Notes under the pieces: model-generated
The model's database searches: none
The model's input: the letters and a program-made list of their open reading frames with translations, nothing else
What the model was told of the DNA's origin: nothing
Part shown: piece by piece, positions 7,641 to 15,866 of the stretch
How positions within the stretch are numbered: position 1 is the stretch's first letter
Layout: each line of letters begins with the position of its first letter
Program-made: the position numbers and the translations under genes
DNA from: UBA4874 sp002399435
GTDB taxonomy: Bacteria; Bacillota; Clostridia; Caldicoprobacterales; DTU083
Direction of reading: 5' to 3'
Assembly (NCBI GenBank): GCA_036823195.1
Contig: DAISGI010000001.1
Coordinates: 62,001-126,000 of the forward strand
DNA length: 64,000 nucleotides

Positions 7641-8855
7641 ATGAAAATATTGGTAATCAATGCGGGAAGTTCCTCCGTGAAATACCAGCTGATTGACATG
7701 GAGGATGAAAGCGTTCTGGCCAAAGGCAATGCGGAGCGCATCGGCCTTGAAGGATCCTGCCTGAAGCATACTCCGGCCGGGAAAGAAACGGTAAACATAA
7801 CCGCAGAGTTCAAAAACCATGAAGATGCCATCAAAAAGATTATTGAAGCCCTGGTTTCTCCGGAGTACGGGGTCATAAAGGACATGAGCCGGATTGATGC
7901 AGTAGGGCATCGCATTCTGCACGGCGGTACGAAATTGATTCAGCCTGTTCTGATTAATGAACAGGTTGTGGAAACCATACGGGAAAATATCGATCTGGCT
8001 CCTCTGCAGAATCCGGCCAATATTATGGGAATCGAAGCATGCCGCAGAGTGATGCCGGATACTCCCATGGTCGCCATTTTTGATACGGCATTCCATCAGA
8101 CCATGCCGCCGAAGGCATTTTTGTACGGCCTTCCCTATGAACAATATGAAAAATATCAGATCCGGAAATATGGATTTCATGGAACGTCGCACAAGTATGT
8201 GGCACGGCGTACTGCTCAGTTCCTGCATAGGCCGCTGGAATCCCTGAAGATGATCACCTGCCATCTGGGCAACGGCTCCAGTATCGCAGCGATCCGGTAT
8301 GGGAAGTCTGTGGATACCAGCATGGGCTTTACTCCCCTGGCCGGTGTTCCCATGGGTACCCGCTCCGGCAGTATTGATCCGGCCATACTGAATTATATGA
8401 TAAAAAAGGAAAATATGACCGAAGAACAGGTTTATAATCTCTTGCACAGGGAATCCGGCATGCTTGGAATTTCCGGTATCAGCAGTGATTTCCGCGATCT
8501 GGAGACTGCTGCAAAGAAGGGTGTTAAAAGGGCTCAGCTGGCATTGGATGTTTTCAGCTATCAGGTGAAGAAATATATCGGTGCCTATGCAGCGGTTCTG
8601 GACGGTGCGGACTGTATCGTATTTACGGCCGGTGTTGGTGAGAATACGGTTTGTGTCCGGGAAGCTGCCTGCCAGGGCCTGGATTATATGGGTGTAAAGA
8701 TTGATCCGGACAAGAATCAGGAAATTGTGAGCTGGAAGACAAAGGAAGGTATCATTTCCACCGCGGATTCCAGGGTTCAGGTATTGGTGATACCGACCAA
8801 CGAGGAATTGATGATCGCCAGGGAAACGATGGAGTTGGTGCGTTCCGGATCCTGA
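7641..8855 (+). CDS. ackA: Acetate kinase
   Basis: AckA makes ATP and acetate from acetyl phosphate. The 404-residue product is full length and shows the ASKHA-fold signatures: the N-terminal phosphate loop ILVINAGSSSVKYQL, VGHRILHGG, CHLGNGSSIAAI, DTSMGFTPLAGVPMGTRSG and the C-terminal FTAGVGENT. The frame is open from a GTG at 7629, but the ATG at 7641 gives the conserved MKILVINAGS start and has AAGGAG 11 bases upstream. It is co-transcribed with pta. A weak terminator-like hairpin follows at 8868-8888. Confidence 0.97.
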   Translation: MKILVINAGSSSVKYQLIDMEDESVLAKGNAERIGLEGSCLKHTPAGKETVNITAEFKNHEDAIKKIIEALVSPEYGVIKDMSRIDAVGHRILHGGTKLIQPVLINEQVVETIRENIDLAPLQNPANIMGIEACRRVMPDTPMVAIFDTAFHQTMPPKAFLYGLPYEQYEKYQIRKYGFHGTSHKYVARRTAQFLHRPLESLKMITCHLGNGSSIAAIRYGKSVDTSMGFTPLAGVPMGTRSGSIDPAILNYMIKKENMTEEQVYNLLHRESGMLGISGISSDFRDLETAAKKGVKRAQLALDVFSYQVKKYIGAYAAVLDGADCIVFTAGVGENTVCVREAACQGLDYMGVKIDPDKNQEIVSWKTKEGIISTADSRVQVLVIPTNEELMIARETMELVRSGS

Positions 8856-8867
8856 TTCTGTTTTCCT

Positions 8868-8888
8868 GTAGGTTTCCAACCTGTTTTT
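8868..8888 (+). terminator. Weak terminator after ackA
   Basis: AGGTT and AACCT form a 5-bp stem (extendable by G-U pairs) around TCC, followed by GTTTTTC. It is short but well placed 13 bases after the ackA stop. Confidence 0.45.
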
Positions 8889-8894
8889 CGCTAC

Positions 8895-8923
8895 TTGACA
8901 AACCGGCGGAGGATTCATATAAT
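8895..8923 (+). promoter_or_regulatory. Perfect-consensus sigma-A promoter for yceD-rpmF
   Basis: TTGACA at 8895-8900 and TATAAT at 8918-8923 are exactly 17 bases apart. It matches the housekeeping consensus at all twelve positions, fitting strong expression of a ribosomal protein gene. Confidence 0.9.
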
Positions 8924-8950
8924 TTATAAGTCAAAGGTTGTGAGAGGAAA

Positions 8951-9475
8951 ATGAAGCCTCTGAAGATCGACATAACAAATATCCGAAGGGAAATTGCTGC
9001 AGAGCAGAGTTTTGATCTCAAGTGGATTCCCGGAGATATGACCTGGCAGGGAGAGCCTTTGCGGTTCCGGGATCCTTGGCATTTGAAGGGCAGGATTTTC
9101 AACGAAGGGGACGTATTGTTGCTGACTGCAGATGTGGAGGGCAATATCATCCTGCAATGTGGAGCCTGTCTGGAGAGTTATGTACAGGATCTTGATTTTC
9201 CCATTGAGGCAAGGCTGAAAAGTGCTCCGGATCAGGAAAACCCGGACTATTTTGTGTATAAGGGGAATGAAGTGGACCTTTCTGAAATCGTCCTGGAGTT
9301 TCTTTTATCGGAGCTTCCCATCCGGAGACGATGCCGGGAGGATTGCAAGGGTTTGTGCCCGGTGTGCGGGGCCAATCGGAACGATGGGGAATGCTCCTGC
9401 AACGGGACAAAGGATCCGGAACTTACGGTTGATGAGCGGCTCAAGTCTCTCCGGGATTACTTTTCCAACAAATAA
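8951..9475 (+). CDS. YceD/DUF177 family protein
   Basis: The 174-residue protein belongs to the family found directly upstream of rpmF in most bacteria (YceD, YlbN; plant homologues act in 23S rRNA accumulation). It has two cysteine clusters: CGACLESY in the middle and CREDCKGLCPVCGANRND near the C-terminus, the second resembling a zinc-binding knuckle. The ATG at 8951 follows GAGAGGAAA closely. It is separated by 12 bases from rpmF and shares the perfect-consensus promoter. The position and cysteine pattern make the family assignment safe; its biochemical role in bacteria, probably in large-subunit rRNA processing, is inferred. Confidence 0.9.
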   Translation: MKPLKIDITNIRREIAAEQSFDLKWIPGDMTWQGEPLRFRDPWHLKGRIFNEGDVLLLTADVEGNIILQCGACLESYVQDLDFPIEARLKSAPDQENPDYFVYKGNEVDLSEIVLEFLLSELPIRRRCREDCKGLCPVCGANRNDGECSCNGTKDPELTVDERLKSLRDYFSNK

Positions 9476-9487
9476 GGAGGTGTGGAA

Positions 9488-9667
9488 ATGGCATTACCAA
9501 AAAAGAAAACGTCCAAGGCAAGGCGGAATAAGAGAAGAGCGCATTGGAAGCTCAGCGCGCCGGAAATTGTGGCCTGTCCCCAATGTGGGGAACCCAAATT
9601 GTCGCATCACATATGCAAGCATTGTGGTTATTACGATGAGAAACAGGTTATCAAAGAAGCAGAATGA
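9488..9667 (+). CDS. rpmF: 50S ribosomal protein L32
   Basis: The 59-residue product has the L32 start MALPKKKTSKARRNKRRAHWK and a four-cysteine zinc motif (CPQC and CKHC), the zinc-binding C+ form. L32 sits near the exit tunnel of the large subunit. The ATG at 9488 is preceded by AAGGAGGTG; an in-frame ATG two codons upstream lies too close to that site. The gene ends just before a strong terminator. The zinc-dependent type implies that zinc-free paralogues, if any, are elsewhere in the genome. Confidence 0.97.
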   Translation: MALPKKKTSKARRNKRRAHWKLSAPEIVACPQCGEPKLSHHICKHCGYYDEKQVIKEAE

Positions 9668-9671
9668 GAAG

Positions 9672-9699
9672 AAGACTGTCCGAAAAGGGCAGTTTTTTT
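9672..9699 (+). terminator. Rho-independent terminator after rpmF
   Basis: AAGACTGTCC pairs with GGGCAGTTTT (one G-U and one terminal wobble) around GAAAA, and seven T residues follow. It separates rpmF from the fapR operon. Confidence 0.85.
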
Positions 9700-9722
9700 C
9701 AATAGATAAAATGATTTTGTTA

Positions 9723-9751
9723 TTGCAAAATAAATTAAAATACTCTATACT
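9723..9751 (+). promoter_or_regulatory. Sigma-A promoter of the fapR-plsX-fab operon
   Basis: TTGCAA at 9723-9728 and TATACT at 9746-9751 are 17 bases apart. The FapR operator begins just downstream of the -10 box, at the expected transcription start. Confidence 0.8.
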
Positions 9752-9756
9752 GGTCC

Positions 9757-9773
9757 TAATACCTGGTACTAAT
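9757..9773. promoter_or_regulatory. FapR operator
   Basis: TAATACCTGGTACTAAT is a near-perfect palindrome matching the known FapR recognition sequence (half-sites TTAGTACC/GGTACTAA). It lies over the expected transcription start of fapR. FapR bound here would block transcription until malonyl-CoA or malonyl-ACP releases it, giving autoregulation and feed-forward control of the fatty-acid genes. Confidence 0.88.
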
Positions 9774-9812
9774 ATTAGATTCTAAGTATTATATTTGTTC
9801 GGGGTGAGTCGT

Positions 9813-10391
9813 TTGAGCAAGTATACGCCACTGAAGAAAGAAAGACAGCAGGGATTGCTTGATACTTTGAAGAAAGATCCTTTTATTACGGATGAAGAAC
9901 TCAGTGAGACATTTCATGTCAGTATTCAGACCATCCGGCTGGATCGATTGGAATTGGGGATTCCGGAGCTGAGAGAACGGATCCGCAACGTTGCCTCCGA
10001 AAATCGGAAAAAGCTCCGGACAATGGATGCTACAGAGGTCATCGGCGACATTGTGGATCTGGAGCTGGGGATCCGGGGGATTTCCATTCTGCAGACGACG
10101 GAGGAAATGGTATTTGAACGAACGCAGATTGTCCGCGGCCATTATATATTTGCTCAGGCCGAGTCTCTGGCCATAGCTGTTATTGACGCAAAGGTTGCCC
10201 TGACGGGAGTCGCCAACATCAAATACAAGATACCGATTTTTGCAGGTGATAAACTGGTGGCGAAGGCAAAGGTTGTGCGTACCCGGGGCAATAAATATTT
10301 TGTATGGGTCTTTATCAGGGTGGGGCAGAAAGAAGCGTTTCGTGGTAAATTTATATTGGTATCCATTGGGAAAGGAAGGAAATCAAATTGA
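9813..10391 (+). CDS. fapR: Transcription factor FapR
   Basis: FapR is the malonyl-CoA-responsive repressor of fatty-acid and phospholipid synthesis genes. The 192-residue protein has an N-terminal helix-turn-helix (DEELSETFHVSIQTIRLDRLELGIPELRERI, about residues 25-55) joined by a helix to a C-terminal hot-dog effector domain (from about residue 80). I chose the TTG at 9813, with GGGGTGA 5 bases upstream; the open frame extends to 9795. The gene is first in the operon, overlaps plsX by four bases, and has its own operator, so it autoregulates as in Bacillus subtilis. Confidence 0.93.
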   Translation: MSKYTPLKKERQQGLLDTLKKDPFITDEELSETFHVSIQTIRLDRLELGIPELRERIRNVASENRKKLRTMDATEVIGDIVDLELGIRGISILQTTEEMVFERTQIVRGHYIFAQAESLAIAVIDAKVALTGVANIKYKIPIFAGDKLVAKAKVVRTRGNKYFVWVFIRVGQKEAFRGKFILVSIGKGRKSN

Positions 10392-11395
10392 AGATCATTG
10401 TGGATGGCATGGGAGGAGATCACGCTCCCCGGGAGATCGTCCGGGGCAGCGTGGCAGCTGTTCTGGAATATAACATTGACATCATCCTGATCGGGGACCG
10501 ACAATGTCTGGAAGCAGAGCTCCGGAAGCAGAACGCTCCGATGGATCGTTTCCAGCTGATTTCAGCTTCCCAGGTCATTACCATGGAGGACAGTCCGGTT
10601 GCAGCCATCCGGAAAAAGTCCGATTCATCCATAGTGAAGGGATTGGAGCTTGTCCGGGAGAACCCGGACAGTGTCCTGATTTCCGCCGGCGGCACAGGAG
10701 CATTGTTGGCAGGAGGTATGCTGAAGGTCGGAAGGATCCCGGGGATTGACCGTCCTGCGTTGGCATCCGTCCTGGCAAACCGGAAAGGCGGAACCCTGCT
10801 TCTGGATATTGGCGCCAATACGGAATGTAAGCCGAAGAATCTGGTGCAGTTTGCCGCTATGGGCACGATATACATGGAAAGGGTTCAGGGCAGACCCCAT
10901 CCTACGGTGGGACTGTTGAATGTCGGTACGGAAAAGACAAAGGGCAGCAGCCTTTACCGATCTGCCTATCAACTATTGGAGGAAAGGAAGGGAATCCGTT
11001 TTCAGGGCAACGTGGAAGCCAGGGAAATAATGGGCGGCGCAGTGGACGTTCTGGTATGCGACGGCTTTACCGGAAATGTTATCCTGAAATATACGGAAGG
11101 TCTGGCTTTCAGCTTTCTTGAAATGATGAAGGAAGAACTGGAACAGGCCTCCAAAGGCGGACAATCCGCGAGTTCCCTTCTGAAGACCGGCCTGACCGGA
11201 TTCCGGAAGAGAATGGACTACACTGAAGTCGGGGGCGCCCCGCTGCTTGGAATCCAGGGCGGTATTATAAAGGCTCATGGCAGCTCAAATGCGACAGCTA
11301 TTAAAAACGCAATTTACCAGGGTATATTGTATCTGAAAAATGGTGTATTGGAAAGAATACAGGATGCAGTATCCGATCAGGAGGGTAAGAGATGA
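10388..11395 (+). CDS. plsX: Phosphate acyltransferase PlsX
   Basis: PlsX converts acyl-ACP to acyl phosphate, which PlsY uses to acylate glycerol-3-phosphate in phospholipid synthesis. The 335-residue protein is full length, begins with the family signature MKIIVDGMGGDHAPREIVRG, and has SAGGTGALLAGGM and LLDIGANTECKP. The TTG start overlaps the fapR stop, and GGAAAGGAAGG lies upstream. It overlaps fabH by ATGA at its 3' end. Being second in the FapR operon, it is under malonyl-CoA control. Confidence 0.96.
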   Translation: MKIIVDGMGGDHAPREIVRGSVAAVLEYNIDIILIGDRQCLEAELRKQNAPMDRFQLISASQVITMEDSPVAAIRKKSDSSIVKGLELVRENPDSVLISAGGTGALLAGGMLKVGRIPGIDRPALASVLANRKGGTLLLDIGANTECKPKNLVQFAAMGTIYMERVQGRPHPTVGLLNVGTEKTKGSSLYRSAYQLLEERKGIRFQGNVEAREIMGGAVDVLVCDGFTGNVILKYTEGLAFSFLEMMKEELEQASKGGQSASSLLKTGLTGFRKRMDYTEVGGAPLLGIQGGIIKAHGSSNATAIKNAIYQGILYLKNGVLERIQDAVSDQEGKR

Positions 11396-12390
11396 CAGAA
11401 ACACTGTTTCCTGCAGGCATAGTTGGAACCGGTTCTTATGTGCCCGACAGGATTATGACAAATCGGGATTTGGAAAAATTAGTGGATACCAGTGATGAAT
11501 GGATTGTTAGCCGCACTGGGATCCGGGAAAGAAGAATCGCAGCGAAGGAGCAGGCTACTTCGGATTTGGGTACCATTGCGGCCAGACGAGCTTTGGAGGA
11601 TGCCGGGATGCAGGCCGGGGATCTGGATTTGATCCTCGTCGCCACGGCGACACCGGATATGAATTTTCCCTCCACGGCCTGCCTGATTCAAAACAACTTG
11701 AAAGCCGCTCATGCGGCAGCCTTTGATGTGGAAGCGGCGTGTTCGGGTTTCCTGTATTCCCTTTCCATTGCAGCCCAGTTCATTGCAACCGGATTCTATC
11801 GGAATGTTCTTGTGATCGGTGCGGAATGCCTGAGCCGATTTGTCAATTGGAAGGATCGCAATACCTGTGTCCTGTTCGGTGACGGTGCGGGCGCGGCGGT
11901 GGTCCGCCGTGTGGAGCAGGGCTATGGGATACTGTCCGGCACCATGGGCGCAGACGGCAGCGGCGGTGATATGCTGAAGCTGCAGGCAGGCGGTTCCCGG
12001 CTTCCCGCTTCAGAGGAAACAATAAGGAATCATCTTCATTATGTGCATATGGAAGGAAGCGAGGTATTCAAGTTTGCCGTTCGGATTATGGTATCCGCAG
12101 CGAAAGAGGCAATGGACCTTGCCGGCATCACCGCGGAGGATCTGGATTATCTGATTCCGCATCAGGCCAACATCCGTATTATCAATGCGGCCGCAAAACA
12201 TTTAAAAATCAGTGCGGACAGGGTGTGGGTCAATCTGGACCGATATGGCAATATGTCGGCAGCTTCGATACCGGTTGCGTTGGACGAAGCGGCCCGATCC
12301 GGAAAGATACAGAAAGGAAGTATCCTTTGCATGGTAGGGTTCGGAGGCGGACTGACATGGGCGTCTTCCATAATGAAATGGGCAAAATAA
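11392..12390 (+). CDS. fabH: Beta-ketoacyl-ACP synthase III
   Basis: FabH starts fatty-acid synthesis by condensing acetyl-CoA (or a branched acyl-CoA) with malonyl-ACP. The 332-residue protein shows the complete Cys-His-Asn triad: Cys in DVEAACSGFLYSL, His in IPHQANIRII and Asn in RYGNMSAASIP, plus the C-terminal GFGGGLTWASS. The start overlaps plsX by ATGA. The gene is followed after 21 bases by fabD. Substrate preference (acetyl or branched primers) cannot be read from the sequence. Confidence 0.97.
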   Translation: MTETLFPAGIVGTGSYVPDRIMTNRDLEKLVDTSDEWIVSRTGIRERRIAAKEQATSDLGTIAARRALEDAGMQAGDLDLILVATATPDMNFPSTACLIQNNLKAAHAAAFDVEAACSGFLYSLSIAAQFIATGFYRNVLVIGAECLSRFVNWKDRNTCVLFGDGAGAAVVRRVEQGYGILSGTMGADGSGGDMLKLQAGGSRLPASEETIRNHLHYVHMEGSEVFKFAVRIMVSAAKEAMDLAGITAEDLDYLIPHQANIRIINAAAKHLKISADRVWVNLDRYGNMSAASIPVALDEAARSGKIQKGSILCMVGFGGGLTWASSIMKWAK

Positions 12391-12411
12391 GGAATACGGG
12401 GAGGCAATTCG

Positions 12412-13350
12412 ATGAAAACGGCGTTTCTTTTCCCTGGTCAGGGAGCGCAGTACATTGGTATGGGCAGGGAATTATACGAACATTTTGATATTGTTCGAAA
12501 CATATTTGATCAGGCGGATCAGATCCTGAACGAAGATTTTGTCGATCTTATTTTTCACGGTACCGAAGAGGATATTCAGAAAACGGAGAACACGCAGCCC
12601 GGCATTCTCATGGTAAGCACTGCAATATCCGGGCTGCTCAGGAGCAAGGGCATTGTTCCGGCCATGACTGCAGGACTGAGTCTGGGTGAATACAGTGCTC
12701 TTGTTGCGGCCGGGGCCATATCCTATGAAGATGCCCTGCCTTTGGTCCGGAAAAGAGGGCAGCTCATGAACGATGCAGTGCCGGCAGGAAAGGGTGCCAT
12801 GGCTGCCGTGATTGCACTGGATGCAGATAAGTTGACGGCATGTTGCAGGCAGGCGGCTGCATTTGGGACAGTCGGAATAGCCAATTACAACTGTCCGGGC
12901 CAGCTGGTACTGACCGGCGAGGCTGCTGCAGTCCAAAAGGCATCGGAGCTTGCAAAGGAAGCCGGTGCAAAAAAGGTCGTTCCCCTTAAGGTGAGCGGAC
13001 CGTTCCATTCCCCTCTGCTTGAGCCTGCAGGAAAGGCGCTGGCAGTGGAGCTGGACCGGATTGCAATAAGGGATCCGGACATTCCGGTCATAACCAATGT
13101 GGAAGCATCGCCTGTTTCCTCCGCCGCCGATGTGAAACGGTTGCTGATTCAGCAGGTCAGTCATCCGGTCCGCTGGGAAGACTCCATACGATACATGCTT
13201 TCCTGTGGGATGGATACCTTCCTGGAGTTGGGCCCCGGGAAGACCCTGACCGGGTTTATGAAACGAATCGACCGGTCTTCTGCCGCCTTCCATATAGAGG
13301 ATATGGCAACACTGGAGCAGGCACTGGAAGGATTGGAGGAGAAAGAATGA
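12412..13350 (+). CDS. fabD: Malonyl-CoA:ACP transacylase
   Basis: FabD loads malonate onto acyl carrier protein. The 312-residue product starts with the family hallmark FLFPGQGAQYIGMG, has the nucleophilic serine in GLSLGEYSAL, and retains the GPFHSPLL histidine region. It overlaps fabG by ATGA, and a GGGGAGG ribosome binding site precedes it. It lies between fabH and fabG. In many Clostridia an enoyl-ACP reductase gene (fabK) sits just upstream of fabD; here there is none. Confidence 0.97.
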   Translation: MKTAFLFPGQGAQYIGMGRELYEHFDIVRNIFDQADQILNEDFVDLIFHGTEEDIQKTENTQPGILMVSTAISGLLRSKGIVPAMTAGLSLGEYSALVAAGAISYEDALPLVRKRGQLMNDAVPAGKGAMAAVIALDADKLTACCRQAAAFGTVGIANYNCPGQLVLTGEAAAVQKASELAKEAGAKKVVPLKVSGPFHSPLLEPAGKALAVELDRIAIRDPDIPVITNVEASPVSSAADVKRLLIQQVSHPVRWEDSIRYMLSCGMDTFLELGPGKTLTGFMKRIDRSSAAFHIEDMATLEQALEGLEEKE

Positions 13351-14090
13351 ATCTGACTGGAAAAGTGGCTTTGGTGACGGGCGCTTCCCGCGGTATTGGA
13401 AAGGCCTGCGCCATTCATCTCGCAGATCTGGGAGCAAGGGTTGTTGTAAATTATGCACACAACCGTGCAAAAGCAGAACAGGTGGTTGCTGAGATTCGGG
13501 AGAAGGGCGGAGAAGCGACTGCAATTTTGGCAGATGTTTCCAATCAAAAAGATGTGGAAGCCATGGTAAAAAAGGCAGTGGAGACTTATGGCAGTCTGGA
13601 TATTCTGGTCAACAATGCAGGAATCAACCGGGATATGCTTCTGCTGCGCATGAAGGAAGAGGACTGGGATTCGGTCATCAATACCAACCTGAAGGGTGTG
13701 TTTCTGGTAACAAAGGCTGCTGCAAGGTATATGATGAAACAGCGGCAGGGCAGGATCATCAATATCTCTTCGGTGATCGGAATCGCCGGAAACGCCGGGC
13801 AGGCGAACTATGCTGCGTCCAAGGCAGGGGTGATCGGGTTTTCCAAATCCATTGCCAGGGAGCTTGCCTCCAGAAATATTTTGGTTAATATGATAGCTCC
13901 CGGTTTTATAGATACCGATATGACAGAAGAATTAAATGACCAGGCAAAAGAAATCATATTGTCGAAAATACCGCTCAAACGTAGTGGAAAGCCGGAGGAT
14001 GTAGCGTATCTGGCTGGATTTCTGGCTTCTGGGGAAAGCAGTTATCTGACTGGCCAGGTAATTCATGTTGACGGCGGAATGATTATGTAA
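13347..14090 (+). CDS. fabG: 3-oxoacyl-ACP reductase
   Basis: FabG performs the NADPH-dependent reduction of 3-oxoacyl-ACP. The 247-residue short-chain dehydrogenase has the cofactor loop TGASRGIGKA (residues 12-20), NNAG, and the catalytic Ser-Tyr-Lys set in NISSVIG and NYAASKAG, ending in the typical GQVIHVDGGMIM. It overlaps fabD by four bases. The context inside the fab operon makes FabG rather than another short-chain dehydrogenase the clear choice. Confidence 0.97.
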   Translation: MNLTGKVALVTGASRGIGKACAIHLADLGARVVVNYAHNRAKAEQVVAEIREKGGEATAILADVSNQKDVEAMVKKAVETYGSLDILVNNAGINRDMLLLRMKEEDWDSVINTNLKGVFLVTKAAARYMMKQRQGRIINISSVIGIAGNAGQANYAASKAGVIGFSKSIARELASRNILVNMIAPGFIDTDMTEELNDQAKEIILSKIPLKRSGKPEDVAYLAGFLASGESSYLTGQVIHVDGGMIM

Positions 14091-14154
14091 TATTATGTAA
14101 AGGTACTACATATTATTATTATTTGTACAAATTCTAATGCAGGAGGTGAAAGGA

Positions 14155-14379
14155 ATGTTTGAAAAAATACGGGATATTATCGTGGAACAGTTGGGAGTGG
14201 AATCGGATGATGTAAAAATAGAGTCGTCCTTTGTGGATGATTTAGGCGCCGATTCATTGGATATTGTCGAACTGATCATGGCTTTGGAAGAGGAATTCAA
14301 TTTGGAGATTCCGGATGAAGAGGCAGAGAAGATTGCAACCGTAGGCGATGTTGTCGATTATATTAAGAAGAATTCCTGA
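14155..14379 (+). CDS. acpP: Acyl carrier protein
   Basis: This 74-residue acidic protein carries the phosphopantetheine attachment serine in GADSLDIVELIMALEEEF. It shuttles growing acyl chains between the Fab enzymes and PlsX. The frame opens at 14137, but the ATG at 14155 is right because AGGAGGTGA lies 6 bases upstream and the product then begins MFEKIRDII as usual. A strong hairpin follows at 14390-14419, so transcription may partly stop before fabF. Confidence 0.97.
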   Translation: MFEKIRDIIVEQLGVESDDVKIESSFVDDLGADSLDIVELIMALEEEFNLEIPDEEAEKIATVGDVVDYIKKNS

Positions 14380-14389
14380 TTGTTTTCTT

Positions 14390-14423
14390 GATCGGATTCC
14401 CGGAAATGGGAATCCGATCTTTC
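14390..14423 (+). terminator. Terminator or attenuator between acpP and fabF
   Basis: GATCGGATTCCC at 14390-14401 pairs perfectly with GGGAATCCGATC at 14408-14419 over a 6-base loop, followed by TTTC. The T-run is short, so partial read-through into fabF is likely. Confidence 0.65.
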
Positions 14424-14479
14424 AAGAAATTATTTGTTTTTTATTATAATAAGTCAAGAAATGATTTGTTTTTTTATTA
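14422..14479 (+). repeat. AT-rich direct repeat, two copies of about 25 bases
   Basis: Copies at 14422-14446 and 14454-14479 both begin TCAAGAAAT and continue through ATTTG plus a T-run to ATTA. They differ by one substitution and one extra T. They lie directly after the acpP hairpin, where each T-run could serve as the terminator tail or a spaced regulatory site. Confidence 0.6.
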
Positions 14480-14525
14480 CTGAGTCGATGCAATACGGTT
14501 TGTAAGCTTCTTGTAGGCTTACGGA

Positions 14526-14555
14526 TTGCAAAGACATTTTTATCATACGAATACT
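14526..14555 (+). promoter_or_regulatory. Possible promoter for fabF
   Basis: TTGCAA at 14526-14531 and AATACT at 14550-14555 are 18 bases apart, 34 bases before the fabF start. The 209-base gap after acpP also makes a separate promoter likely. Confidence 0.45.
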
Positions 14556-14588
14556 GGATGCTTTTCCAACCATGCAGGAGGTTTTTAA

Positions 14589-15827
14589 ATGAGGAAAAGA
14601 GTCGTTATTACCGGAATGGGCGCCATCACCCCCATAGGAAATGATGTGGATTCTTTTTGGAAGAATCTTTGTGATGGAAAATCCGGGATAGGTCGAATCA
14701 CGCGCTTTGATCCGGAGAAATATGACACACAGATTGCAGCGGAAGTAAAGGATTTTGATCCTCAGAATTATGTGGACAAAAAAGAAATAAAGCGGATGGA
14801 CCGCTATACCCAGTTTGCCATGGCTGCTGCGAAAATGGCAGTGGAAGATGCAGATCTTGATTGGAGCAGGGAGAATTCACAGCGTTTCGGTGTCATTCTT
14901 GGTACCGGCGTCGGTGGCCTGGAAACAATGGAGAAGCAGGCTGTGATCCTGCATACAAAAGGGCCCAGGCGGGTCAGTCCCTTTTTTATTCCCATGATGA
15001 TCGCCAATATGGCTGCCGATCAGATCTCCATAGCCTATGGCGCCAAAGGAATGAACTCCACTGTGGTAACCGCATGTGCTTCCGGTACCAATGCCATTGG
15101 AGAAGCTTATCGGGCCATACGTGAAGGGTATGCGGACATTATGATCACCGGCGGAGCGGAAGCTGCCGTTACTCCTTTATCCCTGGCCGGTTTTAGTTCC
15201 ATGAAGGCTCTGTCCCGCAGGAATGATGAGCCTCAAAAGGCCTGCAGGCCCTTTGACAAGGATCGGGATGGGTTTGTTCTGGGAGAAGGAGCCGGGGTCC
15301 TTGTTCTGGAAAGTTACGGGCACGCCATGAAAAGGGGAGCCCGGATTCTGGCGGAAATGGCGGGATACGGACTGACAGGGGATGCGTATCATATTACCGC
15401 ACCGGCGCCGGAGGGGGAAGGAGGAGCCCGCGCCATGAAGGAAGCCCTGGACGACGGGAATATGGCACCGGGGGACATCGATTACATCAATGCCCATGGA
15501 ACCTCCACAGAATACAACGACAAGACGGAAACCTCCGCTATCAAATCCGTGTTTGGCGACGCTACAAAGGTGGCAGTCAGTTCCACAAAATCCATGACCG
15601 GTCATTTATTGGGTGCTGCCGGCGGGATTGAAGCAATTGTTCTGATCAAAGCGCTGCAGGATCAGTTCATTCCGGCGACGATGAATTACTCGACTCCGGA
15701 TCCGGAATGTGATCTGGATTATGTGCCGAATCACGGGCGCAAGGCAACAATTACTGCTGACATGTCCAATTCCTTTGGTTTTGGCGGGCAGAACGCCTGC
15801 ATCGTGATGAAGAAATTTGAAGAATAG
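14589..15827 (+). CDS. fabF: Beta-ketoacyl-ACP synthase II
   Basis: FabF elongates acyl-ACP with malonyl-ACP. The 412-residue protein begins RKRVVITGMGAITPIGNDV and has the Cys-His-His triad: Cys in VTACASGTNAIG, His in NAHGTSTEYND and His in KSMTGHLLGAAG. AGGAGG lies 8 bases before the ATG. It is the last fab gene here and is set apart from acpP by a hairpin, direct repeats and a possible promoter. rnc follows 39 bases later. No fabZ, enoyl reductase or acc genes are present in the cluster. Confidence 0.97.
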   Translation: MRKRVVITGMGAITPIGNDVDSFWKNLCDGKSGIGRITRFDPEKYDTQIAAEVKDFDPQNYVDKKEIKRMDRYTQFAMAAAKMAVEDADLDWSRENSQRFGVILGTGVGGLETMEKQAVILHTKGPRRVSPFFIPMMIANMAADQISIAYGAKGMNSTVVTACASGTNAIGEAYRAIREGYADIMITGGAEAAVTPLSLAGFSSMKALSRRNDEPQKACRPFDKDRDGFVLGEGAGVLVLESYGHAMKRGARILAEMAGYGLTGDAYHITAPAPEGEGGARAMKEALDDGNMAPGDIDYINAHGTSTEYNDKTETSAIKSVFGDATKVAVSSTKSMTGHLLGAAGGIEAIVLIKALQDQFIPATMNYSTPDPECDLDYVPNHGRKATITADMSNSFGFGGQNACIVMKKFEE

Positions 15828-15866
15828 AGTCCCTATGACAATATCAAGGATGTGAACGGAACAGAA

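Noticed and set aside
7632..8918. 428-codon minus-strand frame opposite ackA
   Set aside because: It is a full-length shadow of a well-identified gene, with histidine- and cysteine-rich, non-protein-like composition.
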